Assembly: GCA_029891345.1 (NCBI GenBank)
Contig: CM057009.1
Coordinates: forward strand, 292,718,966-292,782,965
Source of the DNA: Dryococelus australis
Taxonomy: Eukaryota; Arthropoda; Insecta; Phasmatodea; Phasmatidae
Direction of reading: 5' to 3'
Length of the DNA stretch: 64,000 nt
Each line of letters starts with the position of its first letter. Position 1 is the stretch's first letter. Shown piece by piece: positions 62,940-64,000 of this stretch. The notes under the pieces are model-generated. The model ran no database searches. It was not told the origin of the DNA and was given only the letters and a program-made list of their open reading frames with translations. The position numbers and the translations under genes are program-made.

Positions 62940-63559
62940 TATAGCAACATCGTGCACCAACAGCAAACATGTTGCTATGTGCCAGACATGGAGATTCGTT
63001 CTTGGAATTTTATGAATTAATTTCTCGAAAACGGATACATTTAGTTTAAAAACACAAGACGGAAGTTTTGTTCACCGTGTACAGTAGATTGCAAACCTAC
63101 ACGAAAAAAAAAAAGTGAAAGTCACATTTTTATTTTCACAAATGTTCTGCCAACCCCTCTCTTTTCATGAATGGGGGTTGGTATTGGAGCCCATATATTC
63201 GTGCTTTGTACTTCGCTGTTTAATAATGCAGTATCCAGAAACTCAGACATTTATCGTTTGTTCTGGCTGTGTTACTAGCAAAAACATCTGCTGCAACTAC
63301 ACTTTCAAAGACGATTTTCACACACTTCGGAATAGACTTCGGTTATTATATATTGTGTGTATATTTTCAACTTATGTTCTGGTAAGGAATCACCTCATGA
63401 AGTTTGTCGGTACAGTTCATATCCATCCTGTATAATTTTAACTTGCTGTTGGCAATTTTTGTATTCCCCGTGGTCATTAGGTTGGCCCAGCTGTAACTTC
63501 TCATGTAATTTTTCGATCGTTTCCAAACTCTAAATAAAACCCGAATATATAAAATACCA

Positions 63560-63655
63560 TATATAGTCCATTCACGTTTACCTTACAACTTTTTTAAAGC
63601 ACTGCTTAAAGTCTGTATCCGGAATATTCCTTCTCCTCGTGCAAACATACCTTAA
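63560..63655 (+). repeat. Dispersed family R, copy 4 (partial)
   Basis: ATATATAGTCCATTCACGTT, then AAAGCACTGCTTAAAG and ATTCCTTCTCCTCGTGCAAA correspond to the start of copies 2 and 3. Similarity ends near 63655. Confidence 0.6.
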
Positions 63656-63709
63656 CCACCAGAAACACATGCAACAGTAGGCCTACTGAGACAATTACAA
63701 ATACACACG

Positions 63710-63795
63710 TGCCTTACCCAAGACTCGAACTCAGAAAACCTTGTATCTTACGCTTGCACGCAATCTACTTCAATGAGGTGCTAGGATTCGGAGTG
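63710..63795 (-). mobile_element. tRNA-like SINE head candidate
   Basis: On the minus strand a perfect B box core (GTTCGAGTC, complement at 63722-63730) is preceded by a plausible tRNA-like segment with a poor A box (TAGCACCTCATTG near 63775-63787). It lacks SINE-A hallmarks. Confidence 0.4.
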
Positions 63796-64000
63796 TCAAC
63801 CGCGGTTTTAATAAATCCAACGTTTTGAATTATGGCGTTTACAAATGTGAAATATTTTCAGAGCTGTTGTTGCGAAAATAAGTCTCTGAGGCACTTAAAA
63901 CAAGCAGGTTTAGATTGCCTGCCGTAGCGCTGCTTGTCTGAAGAATTTGGTGGAAATCGCCCAAACAACGGCGTCATTCGAAACTTCAGACTACCCAGTT

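Larger units (their letters stand above)
61803..63430. mobile_element. Long-TIR (foldback-like) element of 1.6 kb with nested insertions
   Basis: It starts CAGGATGGATATTAACTGTA and ends ACAGTTCATATCCATCCTG, with TA directly outside both ends, as expected for Tc1/mariner-type TA targeting. The arms of about 430-450 bp (61803-62232 and 62985-63430) are reverse complements. In both, the same open frame reads outward through CFVLR, QYPETQTFI and NICCNYTF, which may be chance or a coding remnant. The spacer holds a SINE-A copy and an F1 element. No transposase was recognised. Confidence 0.78.

Overview
This window looks like intergenic DNA from an animal nuclear genome that is rich in transposable elements. 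An arthropod, probably an insect, fits best. The reasons are the absence of dense genes, the many degraded transposons, several families of tRNA-derived SINEs, and a retrotransposon 3' tail of a kind common in arthropods. Species cannot be fixed from the sequence. I found no bacterial-style gene or operon, no CRISPR array and no intact transposase or polymerase. The only recognisable coding remnants are a frameshifted Ty3/Gypsy pol fragment (about 11.6-12.1 kb) and a short piece of a non-LTR reverse transcriptase (about 25.4-25.7 kb).

Layout. Positions 1-7500 are a strikingly A/T-dominated block with almost no recognisable elements. About 7.5-13.2 kb has more mixed composition and holds the Gypsy relic and a 233-bp MITE. 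About 13.7-24.6 kb is one giant inverted-repeat structure. Its arms contain minisatellites and its spacer holds a 1.1-kb direct repeat. Each arm has gained an insertion the other lacks: a 1025-bp PIF/Harbinger-like element with TTA duplications on the left, and a 2.6-kb LTR-retrotransposon-like block on the right. About 25-30 kb has minisatellites, the LINE relic and a nested pair, in which a 2169-bp element with CACTG ends and subterminal repeats has landed inside a longer MITE. About 30.2-30.7 kb is a GC/CpG-rich islet with a YY1-type motif and a plausible minus-strand exon. It is one of the two places where an ordinary gene might touch the window; the other is a CCAAT-box-rich islet at about 57.56-57.75 kb. 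From 31 to 48 kb there are SINEs, a second CACT-ended element, a 760-bp palindrome with head-to-head tRNA-like sequences, a second Harbinger-like MITE, a compound TA/AG microsatellite and a pair of inverted CACT-ended elements. About 50-55.9 kb is largely featureless. About 57-64 kb has four more SINEs and a 1.6-kb long-TIR element enclosing two other transposons.

As a whole the window is a record of layered transposition. Five copies of one MITE family, seven of one SINE family, four of an unclassified dispersed family and three related CACT-ended elements can be cross-compared within it. In several places nesting or an empty site in a sister copy gives the order of events. Boundaries were read by eye and may be off by a few bases.
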